Source of the DNA: Hemileia vastatrix
Taxonomy: Eukaryota; Basidiomycota; Pucciniomycetes; Pucciniales; Zaghouaniaceae
Assembly: GCA_030280995.1 (NCBI GenBank)
Contig: JASXTE010000014.1
Span: forward strand, 8,844,656 to 8,908,655
Reading direction: 5' to 3'
Length of the DNA stretch: 64,000 nt
The position numbers were made by a program, and so were the translations under genes. How positions within the stretch are numbered: position 1 is the first letter of the stretch; each line of letters starts with the position of its first letter. This document shows positions 22,535 to 32,465 of this stretch, one piece after another. The notes below the pieces were generated by a model. The model searched no databases. It was not told the DNA's origin and saw only the letters and a program-made list of their open reading frames with translations.

Positions 22535-22551
22535 TGGCGCCCAACATGGGA
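22535..22551 (+). other. B2 primer-binding site, tRNA-Lys type
   Basis: TGGCGCCCAACATGGGA, four bases after the LTR end. It differs from the tRNA-Lys(1,2)-type site at two positions. Confidence 0.75.
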
Positions 22552-22621
22552 TAGAACTTGCTAGTTCTTTGGAATCTCTGTTTTCTTTGGTTGGCTCTTT
22601 TTGGTGTTTTGGTCTGGAGGA

Positions 22622-23506
22622 ATGGCTTCTGGTTCCTCCATTCCTGTGGTGACTGTCAGTGGGGGAGATGGTCCTCCTGCTGTGATGGTAAGGGAGTGTG
22701 TAAGGATTAAAACTTGGGATGGTACCTAGATTAATGGGGAGAATGTCAAGTGGTTTCTAGAGAAGTATGAAACTGCTGCTGGAGTGGATGGTGCTTCTTA
22801 CCTGGACATGGTGAAGCAGATTATCTTCTTCATTGGTGATAGGGAAGTGGAGAAGGAGGTTGTGGCCATGCCTAGCTACAAGAAGAGGGGTTGGAAGTTA
22901 TGGTGTAGGGAGATGGTAGATAGATGGGGTATCAGGTTCACTATGGTGGATCTGAACAAGGTTTTCAGTGAAAAAAAATCTTATGGCAGTGTTGGTAACT
23001 TGCATAGTTACAGAAATTTTCTGCTACAGTTTGATCCTGAGGTGGAATACTTGATGGAAGTAGAGGAGCTGGCACATGAAAATGCTTCCAAGGATGTTTT
23101 TTGGTCTGCCCTGGCTAGAGATGTAAGGATAGATGTGTTGAAGGAGCTTTTAAGGAAGGACTTGATGAAGACTCTTTCTAATGGGGACCAGAAGCTGCCT
23201 GCCTTGGATAAGTTGAAGGAGGCTTTTGAGGCCCATTTAAAGTTATTGGCTGTGGACACCTATCAGGAGGGGTGTGCCAAGTATGTCAGCAAAGTCACTG
23301 AGGCTTTGGCTGAAGAGGAAGTTAGGGAGAAGAAGGAGGAGAAAAATTTAGTGCAGGTTCCCAAACAGGAGAGGGACCCAATGGTGAAGCAGTTGGCTGA
23401 TCTGACAAAACATCTGCACATTTTTGTCCAGGAGTCCAAGAAGGTTAATAAGGCACCTTCTCAGCCAAGAGATTTTGAAAGGAGGGCTGGTAGGAGTGAT
23501 CCTTAG
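22622..23506 (+). pseudogene. B2 Gag capsid region
   Basis: The ATG at 22622 begins MASGSSIPVV, matching the B1 start MSSSAVASGSS. One stop at 22727 interrupts the frame; from 22784 it is open to 23506. Conserved blocks shared with B1 are VDGASYLDMVKQIIFF, RWGIRFTMVDLNK, ENASKDVFWSALARD and LADLTKHLHIFVQ. It forms particles with the knuckle encoded just downstream. Confidence 0.78.
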
Positions 23507-24115
23507 GCCTGCTCTTATTGCACCAGGAGGGGGCACAGGTTCAATGATTGTTAGGCATTGAACAGGAATGTGTCTGAAGGAGAGGTGGAATTTGATGGCA
23601 GGGTTTTCAAGTTCCCTGATGGTTCATTTGTAAAGCCCAGTGAGGGGCAGGCTCCTGTTGATTTGGTCAGGAGAAGGGGTGGTCTCAATCAAAGGAGGTC
23701 AAGGTTTGAGGAGATTCCTGATCAGGGGAAGTCTTCAGGTAAGGAAGATGATGATGTCAAGGGAAAGGGGAAGGAGGTCAATAAGGTCTCTTTTTCTACT
23801 TCCTTTAGTGGTTTGGAGTTGTATTCCTGTGGTGGACAGTCAAGTAGAGAATGCTTAGCTGGTGTTTATGATGTGGAAGCAGGGAAGGTGGGAATGCCTA
23901 AGAGCAGTTCTCAGGCCCAATCAAAGCCAAAGGCTTCAAAGGTGGATCCTAAGCTGAGTGCAGCTAGGAAGAAGTACAGCAAAGAGGAGCTGTACAAGAT
24001 GCAGAAGGGAATGGCTGACTTGGGCCCCTCTAGTTTTGGTGCATTGGACATGAATGGTGAGCCAATGCCAATGGAGGTTGATTCTGACTCTGAGGACAAT
24101 GTCACTTTGGCTTAA
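23507..24115 (+). pseudogene. B2 Gag zinc knuckle and linker
   Basis: Same frame as capsid, after a stop at 23504. The CCHC knuckle CSYCTRRGHRFNDC is followed by another stop (about 23552). The linker from 23558 keeps FDGRVFKFPDGSFVKPSEG, as in B1, and the KGMADLGPSSFGALDMNGEP segment. It ends with a stop at 24113. Confidence 0.75.
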
Positions 24116-25003
24116 TTTCCAAATCCTTCTGGAGTTAGAGGTTCTGGAAAGGGATCTGGTTTGGTTCCTGTTGATGGTAAATCTGTTGGTGGTGCTGGTC
24201 CTCAAGAATCTTGTAGGACCAAGGTAGTGAAGCCAAGGGCTCACTTTGAGAGGCCAGTGGTTTCTGGTCAACCTAATGTTATGGACTCTGTTCTTGAAAG
24301 GATGAATCAGGGTCAGGCTTCCCTTTCTTATGGGGAATTGTATGCTATCAGTCCAGGGTTGGCTGATAGACAGAAAAAGTTGTTGACCAGGAGAAGAGTT
24401 TCTTCTGGGGAGGTGGAATACATTTGTGATTCTGCTGAAACGTATAGTGAGGGGTTGGAAGCTCATTTTTCTGCTCCTCTGGGTTATGTCAATTTCACTC
24501 TGAATGGTAGGGAGGAAAAGGCATTGGTTGATTCAGGTTCTCAGATAAACCTGATTTCTTTGCTTGAGGCTACTCATTTGGGCCTCCCCATCAAAACTGG
24601 TATTTGTGGGAATTTGAGAGGGATTTATGGCCATGTCACTGAATTGGTTGAAACTTCTGAGTTTGTGAATTTAGATGTTGGTGGAGCCTCAGGGAAGGTT
24701 CATTTTTATATTTTTAAGGGAACAGTTAAAGCTGTTTTGGGTGGGCCATTCTTGATGGATTTTCAGGCAAGAATTGGTTATCAATTTGATTTGGGAATCA
24801 GCTCGGAGTTGACTGGTGAAGATGAAAGGAGACTTCACATGAGGTTATCATCCCCTGGAGAGGATGGTTGGGAGACCAGGCCTGGTTTATCTTCAATTTG
24901 CCAGTGCATGGATTGTTGTAGGAGAAGAAGAGAAGTGGGTTCTGCCTCTGGTTTTTTGCAGTGTGGTTCAGGCTCTAGTGAGGGTCTGTCTTTTTTAGAA
25001 TGA
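24116..25003 (+). CDS. B2 protease
   Basis: Open from about 24119, still in the Gag frame (methionine 24161). The retropepsin site ALVDSGSQINLISL is near 24530, the NLRGIYGHVTELVETSE flap region follows, then VLGGPFLMDFQARIGYQ and a CQCMDCC cluster. It stops at 25001-25003, with the TGA overlapping an ATG (ATGA) in the -1 frame that opens pol. Confidence 0.82.
   Translation, partial: FPNPSGVRGSGKGSGLVPVDGKSVGGAGPQESCRTKVVKPRAHFERPVVSGQPNVMDSVLERMNQGQASLSYGELYAISPGLADRQKKLLTRRRVSSGEVEYICDSAETYSEGLEAHFSAPLGYVNFTLNGREEKALVDSGSQINLISLLEATHLGLPIKTGICGNLRGIYGHVTELVETSEFVNLDVGGASGKVHFYIFKGTVKAVLGGPFLMDFQARIGYQFDLGISSELTGEDERRLHMRLSSPGEDGWETRPGLSSICQCMDCCRRRREVGSASGFLQCGSGSSEGLSFLE
24991..24997 (+). 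promoter_or_regulatory. Candidate -1 ribosomal frameshift site (T TTT TTA)
   Basis: U UUU UUA in X XXY YYZ register of the protease frame, two codons before the stop. After slipping, the frame continues to RRADHPSATTSPQDEEIPG, matching the start of the B1 pol frame. The same heptamer type stands at the homologous point of B1. The overlapping ATGA offers reinitiation as an alternative. Confidence 0.68.
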
Positions 25004-26103
25004 GGAGGGCTGATCACCCTAGTGCTACAACCTCTCCCCAAGATGAGGAAATCCCAGGTTGTAGTAGTTCAGCTCCCTTAGAGATATACCAAGTGTATTT
25101 TCAACTTTCTCTTTTTAATGTTTCTCTTCTCTGCAAGTATTAATCAAGTTTTTTATCAAGTCTCTGTTCTCTCTCCAGATTCTCAATTATTTTTAATTCA
25201 AGCTCAAGGAAGAAGATTGGTTATATATCATTATTGAAAGATATGCGGAAAAGTTTTGGAGTGTTGAGATTTGGGTCTAAAAGTAAGTCCTTCCAATCGT
25301 GCACCACTAGGATTTCTTCTACACCTTTCAAAAACATTACCTGGGCCACACCTGTGAGCAGTAGGGAAACCACTGGTTATTTTTGTAGGCCAGAAGAAAA
25401 CTCAAGAAAAGAAGATAAAAATTTCAAGATAATTCAAGAAAATCAATAAAAAAATATGAAGATAATGAAGAAAGAAGATTAAAAATATTTTTGTGAAGAT
25501 TGTCAAGATCAATTTTTGGGCCTCCAGCATGAGGTTAAACTGCAGAAAATTTTGAAGAAAGAAGATTTTCAAGATCAATTTTTGGGCCTCCAGCATGAGG
25601 TTAAACTGCAGAAAATTATGAAGAAAGAAGATCATCAAGATCAATTTTTGGGCCTCCCGCATGAGGACAAACTGCACAATTTTAAAAGAGTTGATTCTGA
25701 AGATGAATCAAGATTTGAAGATTTGGAAGACGGAAGTGAAGATGAAGATTTGGAATTGCGGAAAAGTGTTGGAGTGGTGAGATTGGGGTCTAAACGTAAG
25801 TCATCCCAATTGTGCACCACTAGGGTTTCTTCTACACCTTTCAAAAACATTACCTTGGCCACACATGTGAGCAATGGGGAAACCCTTGGTTTTTGTTCCA
25901 GGTCTGGTGGTGAAGATTTCCGGAATATCACTCAAGTTGAAGTTGGAGCAGCAAAGTATAAGAAGGTAGCGCAGAAGATTAGGCTTGTCAATGAGCCTAT
26001 GCCTGTGGGTTAGAATCTGCCCTTGAAGAGACCTCCTTTTTCAAGAGATCCGTACTGTACTCCTTTGGTGAAGAATCCTCCATAATTTGTAGAGACGGAT
26101 AGG
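25000..26103 (+). pseudogene. B2 pol N-terminal linker
   Basis: In the -1 frame to protease. It has several stops (about 25141, 25447, 25480, 26011, 26083) and a duplicated SCTTRISSTPFKN-type module (about 25234-25390 and 25740-25910). Between them is a 66-bp tandem repeat encoding FLGLQHEVKLQK. The final part aligns with B1 before RT (SRDPYCTPLVKNPP). Confidence 0.65.
25521..25674 (+). repeat. Three coding dyad motifs in 66-bp tandem repeats (B2)
   Basis: Copies at 25521, 25587 and 25653: CCTC, CAGCAT (third: CCGCAT), GAGG, then TTAAACTG (third: ACAAACTG). They translate as LQHEVKLQ. A further coding copy is at 27694-27715 (LPQEAKLAG). Confidence 0.85.
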
Positions 26104-27372
26104 GTGACTGTTGAAAGGTTGAAAGTTGTTAATTTTGGTCCTGATGGGTGGTTTTCTGATGAAGAAAAGAAGTTGTTGTTGCACGTTATTGTGCTAAGGG
26201 AAAAAGCTGTGGCTTTTGTTGAGGAGGAAAGGGGTGTGTTGAAGCACTCTTATGGGGAACCTTACTTGTTCCTGTTGTTTGTCATGAACCTTGGCAAATC
26301 AAACCTATTCCAATTCCAGCTGTTATCAGAGAGGATTCTGTGGAGATTATTAGGGAAAGAGTCATGACTGGGTTATACAAGAAATTGACATCCGGTTACT
26401 CAAGTGCGGTTTTCTGTGTAAAGAAGCAGAATGTAAAGTTGATGTGGTTCAAGATCTTAGAGCCATGAATAGAGTCATTATGAAGGATGCTGGTATGCCA
26501 CCAAGTGCCGAGGATTTTGTTGAAGCTTTTGCTGGATGGGTGTGTTATTGTTTGGGTGATGTTATGGGTGGTTATGATGAGAGAAAACTTCATACGGATT
26601 CAAGGCCTCTCACAACTTTTGAGACTCCTTTGGGAAGATTTCAGCTAACTGGGTTGCCTCAAGGAGAAACTAATTCAGTGGCAGTATATCAAGCACAGAT
26701 GGATTGGATTTTGCAGGATGAGGTTCCTACTTGTTCTGGTATTTTTATTGATGATGGTGGAATTAAAGGACCATCCACTGATTATGGTAATGAGGTGTTA
26801 GAAGAGAAACCTGGCATAAGGAGGTTTTTTTGGGAATATGCAATTACTCTAGAGAGAGTGTTGTTTAGGATTGAAGAGGCTGGTTTGACCATTTCAGGGT
26901 CAAAAATCTGATGTTGTGTTCCTGATATGGAAATTCTGAGTCATGTGGTATGTAAAGAGGGAAAAATTATAGCAAAGAAAAAGATTAATAAAATTCAGTC
27001 ATGGCCAAGGCCTAAAAATACTACTGAAGTCAGGGGATTTTTGGGTGTATGTGTATATGTCAAGATTTTTATTAAGGATTTTCCTTTGTTAGCTTCACAT
27101 TTAAGGAGGTTGACCAGGAAAGATGCAGATTGGGAATGGACTGAAGAGTGTGAAGAGGCTTTTCAGAAGTTGAAAAAGGTTGTTGGGAAAGATATTATTC
27201 TTCACAAGTTGGATTATGGTGTTGGTGCTGGAAAAATTTATCTGGCAGTGGACTCAAGCTATATTGCTGCTGGTGCTGTTTTGTCTCAGGAAGATAAAAC
27301 TGGTAGGGTCAGGCCAGTAAGATATGAGTCTGTGGTGTTTAATGAGGTGGAATATAGGTATTCTTAACCTAA
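26104..27372 (+). pseudogene. B2 reverse transcriptase / RNase H
   Basis: 26104-26367 (VVNFGPDGWFSDEEKKLLL) shifts frame near 26270; RT continues in 26444-26911 with LGDVMGGYDERKL, GLPQGETNSVAVYQ and a catalytic FIDD near 26745, then, after a stop at 26909, in 26927-27367 with WPRPKNTTEVRGFLGVCVYV and RNase H IYLAVDSSYIAAGAVLSQE. A stop at 27365 follows. FIDD replaces YxDD exactly as in B1. Confidence 0.8.
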
Positions 27373-28006
27373 GTTGGAATTGTGTGGGGTAGAAAAATTT
27401 TAAAGAAGCTATAGACTGTTTTGTGGGGGCAGCATTTTGAGCTGCAGGTGGATGAAAAATCTTTAGTTCAGATGATCAATACACCTAGTCTTCCAAATGC
27501 TCCAATGACTAGGTGGGTGGCATTTATTCAACAATTTTTCTTTTGACCTGGTACACAAAACAGGAAAAACTTTTACAATGCCTAATGGATTATCAAGGAG
27601 GCCACCTACAGATGAAGATTCTGAGGCTGGAGAGTTTAATGAAGATGTTCCAGTGGTTAGGGCCAGCACAAAGGGTGCTGAAGATTTTTCTGACCTCCCC
27701 CAAGAGGCTAAACTGGCTGGATCTGATCTTGATTCTGGTGATCAGGATGTTCTTGTTGATGAAGATGGAGTTGTTGTTTGGGACTTCTCAAATTTGGAAA
27801 ATGGTGTTTTTGGTAGTGAACTGGATTCTCACAAGATTCAGTGGAAAGAGAAGGATTTTCCAAAATTTCAGGATTGGTATCCTGGTTGAGCTGTTCCATT
27901 GGCTCATGTTCACACTGGTAATTTTGATGACATAGTTGTACCCTTGGATGTTGTTTTGTTGAATTTTGAAGATGAGACCTGGAGTTAGTCTGGGTTCTAT
28001 TATATT
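27373..28006 (+). pseudogene. B2 RNase H end and connection region
   Basis: 27578-27889 gives MPNGLSRRPPTDEDS and an acidic linker with the dyad-encoded LPQEAKLAG, then VVVWDFSNLENGVFG. Homologous to B1 13740-14180. Stops and shifts flank it. Confidence 0.65.
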
Positions 28007-29237
28007 ATGGTGGAATATCTGTTGACCTTGGAGAGGCCAGATAGTTGTGATGATGATACTTGGGTGGAAATCAAGAAGAAGAGTCCTGGATTTTATGTGT
28101 CAGGAAGAAGGTTGATGAGGAGGAGACATCCTAATCCTCAAGTTGTGGTGACTCAGAAGAAGGGTCAAGAAGTTGTGTTAAAGTCTTTGCATGAAGACTT
28201 TAGTCATAGAGGCTTTGGGGAGACTTATAGAAGAGTAGCTGACAGATTATGGTGGCCAGGTATGAAGTTGGCTGTTCAGGGTTGGGTTCAATCTTGTGAA
28301 GAATTTCAAAGAAACCTAAAGAGGTTGGCCGTGCTACTGGTAAATAAACTGTTTTTGGAAGAGTCAGTCTGGATGCTTTCCATATCAAAGAGGGCAGGTA
28401 TAAATACTTGATTTTTGCTAGGGATGATTTGTCTGGTTGGGTTGAGGCAGTGCCTCTGGTTAATTTGACTGCCAAGAATGTGGCAGAGTTTTTGAAGAAG
28501 GAGTGGAATTATAGGTATGGGTTGATGAAGTTGGTGACTTTTGATGGCGGACAGAGTTTGGTGCCAAATTTAAAGAAGCTGTGGCTAGTGTTGGCTCTAA
28601 AATTAGAGCGGCTACACCTTATTATCCTGAAGCTGAAGGCATGGTTGAAAGAGTCCATCAAGTTATCAAGAGTGCTTTGGTAAAGATGTGTGGGGTTAGT
28701 GCTGAAAAGTGGAGGCATTATTTACCCTTGGTATTATTTTCTGATAGGGTCACTGTGAAGAGGAAAACTGGCTATTCTCCTTATGAGTTAATGTTTGGTC
28801 AGAAATCTGTTCTACCAGTGGACTTGGAAGCTGTCTCTTATCTGGGAATTGATTGGGATGATGTGCACTCAACAGAAGAATTTCTCTGTGCCAGTATGCA
28901 ACAGTTGGAATGTAGAGAGGAATGTCAAGAGAAGAAATACTCTAGAATGATGAAGATTAGGAATCAATCAGTCAGATACTGGGACAAGAAGTTGGCTCAC
29001 CGACTCAGGAATCCCTTGAAACCTGTTTTTTTGGTTTTGGTTTATAAAAGAAGTTTGGAGAGTCAGTGGGGAAAAATGTTTGCTGACAGATGGAATGGAC
29101 CTTACAGAGTCAGATCTCAGGTGTCTGGAGGTTCTTATGTTTTGGAAGAGTTGGATGGTGCAGTCTTAAAGGAGAGAGTGGCTTCAGATCAGGTAAAGAG
29201 GTTTTATCCTAGAGGCACTAGGCATCAAGAAGATTGA
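28007..29237 (+). pseudogene. B2 integrase, broken
   Basis: 28007-28411 carries the HHCC finger, but the last cysteine is Phe (CEEFQ; B1 has CEECQ). A shift near 28320 removes the first catalytic Asp region from this frame. 28408-28560 has DLSGWVEAVPLVNLTAKN and the second Asp in TFDGG. 28581-29237 has PEAEGMVERVHQ with Glu, then RWNGPYRVRSQ. It stops at 29235, just before a dyad motif. Confidence 0.8.
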
Positions 29238-29258
29238 CTCCGCAATGAGGATAAACTA
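29237..29258 (+). repeat. Dyad motif at the B2 pol stop
   Basis: ACTC, CGCAAT, GAGG, ATAAACTA, starting at the last base of the pol stop. One outer arm pair is mismatched. The B1 pol stop lies inside the homologous motif at 12192-12213. Two further copies with perfect AGTC/GACT arms are at 29487-29508 and 29748-29769. Confidence 0.75.
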
Positions 29259-29374
29259 TGGAACGTTCTTTAAATTTTTGAATTTTTGGTGTTACAGAGT
29301 AACTTTTGTGTTTGAAACTTTTTGTTAGAAGGTACCCATGGGTGGGGCTTCTAGATTTGATCATGGCAAGTGTA

Positions 29375-29676
29375 GGGGTAACTTATGGGCTGGCTTCTCT
29401 GTAGAACAGTTACCCCAGATTGTATGTTTCCAACCCTTTCTCTTAATTTGGTTGAACCCTAGTATTGGTTTCTTTTCACAGGTTTTAGTCCTCTATGACT
29501 TTAAACTGGAATTTCCTTTGGTTTTCAAGTCCTGGACTCTTCACTCTTATTGTTTTTGGTCTATTGTGTTGGATGTTGTGTTTTTGTTAGAAGGTGCCCA
29601 GGGGGGGCTTCTAGATTTTATTTTGGCAAGTGTGGGGGTAACTGATGAGCTGGCTGCTCTGTAGAACAGTTAACCC
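29375..29676 (+). repeat. Two copies of the GGGGTAACT inverted-repeat module
   Basis: 29375-29416: GGGGTAACT, 24 nt, AGTTACCCC. 29635-29676: GGGGTAACT ... AGTTAACCC. Each is preceded by a GGGCTTCTAGATTT box. The third B2 copy at 32355-32395 uses GGGGTAATT/AATTACCCC, a compensating C-G to T-A change. Confidence 0.65.
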
Positions 29677-29850
29677 AGAATTTCTGTCTCAAGTCTTTTG
29701 TTTTTCCTAGTTGAATTCTAGTTCAATTGTTTATTATTCAGTTTTTAAGTCCACTATGACTTTAAAATGGTTTGGGACTGGCTTCTTTATCTTTGGTTTT
29801 TTTTGGGTTGGTGGTGGATCACTTGTGGTCTCCCATAATTTTTACTTATT

Positions 29851-29880
29851 GGAGGGAGTCCACCCAGTGATCATTTCTAT
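29851..29880 (+). other. PPT-like conserved block (B2)
   Basis: TTGGAGGGAG then TCCACCCAGTGATCAT; the counterpart of B1 11426-11456. It resembles the terminal polypurine tract GGAGGGAGGA. Confidence 0.5.
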
Positions 29881-30064
29881 GGACTGGACTTTCTCTTACT
29901 GGAAATTCTCTTAATCTAAACCAGCCATGGAGCTGGACTTTCTTTGATTTTTTAGTTATGATTTTGCTAGATAGTAGTTTCAGATTATTTTATTTTTTCT
30001 CTTTTTTTCTTTTAATTTTTTATGGGGGTTGTTAAAATTATAAAATCAAAAATATAGGGTGTTA

Positions 30065-30325
30065 CAACATCAGGATCACCTGGATGTGGGCAATAATTGG
30101 TGGAGAAAGGCTCATCAATTGGCCGTGAAATGCTATTTTATCATTTTATCTTATTTTATTTTAATTTTCATTAATTTCATTTTTTATTTTTTATTATCAT
30201 TATTACCCTTAATTTATGTTTCTTATTTCAAATCATTTAAATCATTTAAGGTGTATCCTCATCAAGGTGCACTTGGATGTGGGTAAGGTATCAGGGGATC
30301 AGCTCATCAATTAGCTGGGGGATAC
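30065..30325 (+). repeat. Two copies of conserved block M3 (B2)
   Basis: Both have CATCA(A)GG...CAC.TGGATGTGGG, about 30 nt, then CTCATCAATT. The B1 copy is 11286-11356 (reverse strand). They flank an AT-rich stretch. No coding role is seen. Confidence 0.5.
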
Positions 30326-30488
30326 CATTTGTATTATTTTTTATCTTTATTTTATTTCATTTATTTTTATTTTATTTATCGATTTTTAATTTTAGTATGT
30401 TAGTAGACTGTAAAAAAAAATTAGAATTTATAGTTATTAATTTATTTTATTTTATTTATTATTATGTTTTTAATATTTTTGCAGGAGC

Positions 30489-32019
30489 TCAATGTCTGGA
30501 TGATGAAGTTTTTGGAGGCTGGTCCCGATTATGATGTCGTTTTTGTTTTTTGTTGGGGTTGTGGGAAGAACTGTGTTCTTTGATGTGCATCCTGCTGGAG
30601 AGATTATATGGATTATAATGGGCATGAATGGGTTTGGATGGAAGTTCAGAAGAGGAAGAAAAAGAGGCAGGAATGGATTGTTGGAAAGTGTGCTTAATGA
30701 TCCTAGACATCTTCCAGTGGTTGTCCAATAGTTGTTTCCTCAAGGTTTTCTCAAAGTCATTTAAAGGTCCATGGAGGGCAAAGGCTTTCAGCATGTTTGA
30801 ACACATGGTGCTGAGGTGTTTTTTCATGTCTCCATAATCCATGGTCAAAGAAGTTTCTAGAGGTTGGCCAACTCCAATAGTAGATTCAAGAGGAGGGATT
30901 CCAACTAGACAAGAATAATTGGGTTTTAATGAAGAAATTGGATGAATTAATGTGGTACTTACAGATTGGAAGCTCATCAAATTTGTAAGCGGCCGTAATT
31001 TGGACTTCTGAAGATTTTGGAATGGTGATAGTAGGTGGATCAATCAGGGAAAGATATGGATTCTCTTGGTCTTCCTCTGAAAGGTTTTGAGAAGGTGAAC
31101 TAGGAGGCTGATGTTCCCGCGGCCTAGTTGGAGCAGGAGGCCTGTTGTTGCTGTTGTTGTTAATATTTCTGCTTGATTCAGTTGTATGAGTTACTGGTGA
31201 TGGAGTACCAGGGTTATTATAGGATGGGGCAGGAGAGGGTAATCTGGGAGTAGATAGATCTCTTCTGGATGGAGCTCTTGAAGGAATGGAACTTTCAGAA
31301 GAATAGTTGGCTGGCAGAGGAGAGGTGTAGTTTTGTTGCCTTAACTGGGGGAAAAATTGTTGTTTTGGTGCAGTGTTGGGTGCTCTGGTGTCTTCCTGGG
31401 GTCCTCTGGAAGGTCTCCTAAACGTTTGTGAAATTTTGGAGTTTCTGAACCTTAGAAAAGTTGGCTGAATTGCTTTGGGAGCAGTGGTAGGTGGCTGCGT
31501 GGAGTTGTTTTTGTTGATTGGAGGAATTTGGCTGTTTTCTGGCTGTTTTTGGAAGTTTTTAGCCTGATATTCACTGTCTAGTGAGGCAGGCAGGCTGCCT
31601 GGACGCGGTCTAGAAGCCTAGGAGCTGATTTTGAAGTATTTGGAGCTAAATTAGCAGAGATAAAAGCTGTTTCTTGGGAAGTTAAAGCAGGCCTTTTTGG
31701 GAGAGTTCTGGAAACTGAGTTCCGGTATCTTCTGGATGGTGCTGAGGATAAAGATGAAGAGGCTGGACCAAGCTCTGGGGATCTGGATTGGTATTTATGA
31801 GAAGGCAAATGAGGAGGAATAGGGTAGTTGGCATCTCTGTCACATTTCTACTTCTTGGAGTGGCAAGAATCACAGGCCCTGTTGTAGAATTTGGCCTCAG
31901 GAGTTTGAAGAGTGAATGTGCAAGGTCTGCACATGTGGATGCACTGTTTACAGGCATAGTCCTTGAGAGCAGTGAGTCAAAGAAGATTGGAGGGGTCAAA
32001 ATCAGGGGATCCAGCCATG
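30489..32019 (-). pseudogene. B2 antisense accessory gene 2: Zn2Cys6-like protein
   Basis: ATG near 32019 (MAGSPDFDPSN); a one-base shift then leads into the Zn-domain frame with CX2CX6C-X15-CX2CX6C (CKQC, C, then YNRACDSCHSKK, a stop, KC). YNRAC.SC is identical in the B1 homologue. A long Ser/Pro/Gln region with stops and at least one further shift follows. A phase-1 intron 30905-30962 (GTAAGT...GTCTAG, 58 nt) precedes an exon with GPLNDFEKTLRKQLL, resembling the C-terminal segment of B1 gene 2. It ends at 30489. Function unknown; a DNA-binding role is inferred. Confidence 0.6.
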
Positions 32020-32169
32020 ATCTGTGGTGAGAAAAGATGATGGAAAGAGATAAGAAGGAGATTTTTTCAGTAAAGGGTAGATAATGAAGTGAAGGTGAAA
32101 GTTCAGAAGTTTGGCTGTAGGTGTATTCTGTATGAAATTGGCTGGGTCTATTTTATGCAAATTTCTGGT

Positions 32170-32264
32170 AGTCCATCAAGACTTTAAACTGAACACTGTG
32201 TTAGTCCCCCAAGACTTTAAACTGAGGTTTTTTTGATGGTGTAGTTCCCCAAGACTATAAAGTG
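32170..32264 (-). repeat. Dyad array upstream of accessory gene 2 (B2)
   Basis: Copies at 32170, 32203 and 32243: AGTC, CATCAA or CCCCAA, GACT, then TTAAACTG or ATAAAGTG; the third arm pair is AGTT/GACT (G-U type). The array starts 151 bp from the accessory ATG, mirroring the B1 arrangement. Confidence 0.8.
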
Positions 32265-32354
32265 AGGAATGGGTTTTTTTTGTTGGAATGGGTTTGAAAG
32301 ATTGGCAGTGGGTATCCACAGGGGGAGCCTCTAAGTTTAGCAAAGGAAAGTTTA

Positions 32355-32395
32355 GGGGTAATTGATGGGCTTGCAGCTCTATTCACAATTACCCC
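32355..32395 (+). other. GGGGTAATT inverted-repeat module (third B2 copy)
   Basis: GGGGTAATT, 23 nt, AATTACCCC: perfect 9-bp arms. It lies between the two dyad arrays of the accessory region. Confidence 0.6.
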
Positions 32396-32465
32396 AGAAT
32401 GTTAGTTTTTTCTCTGAATCTTAATGTGGTTGATCTCTGGTTCTGGGTTTATGATTTAGGATTTG

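Noticed and set aside
21554..22554. Several 60-100 codon frames in B-type LTRs
   Set aside because: They lie in LTR sequence and are not kept open in the other LTR copies in a way that suggests coding.
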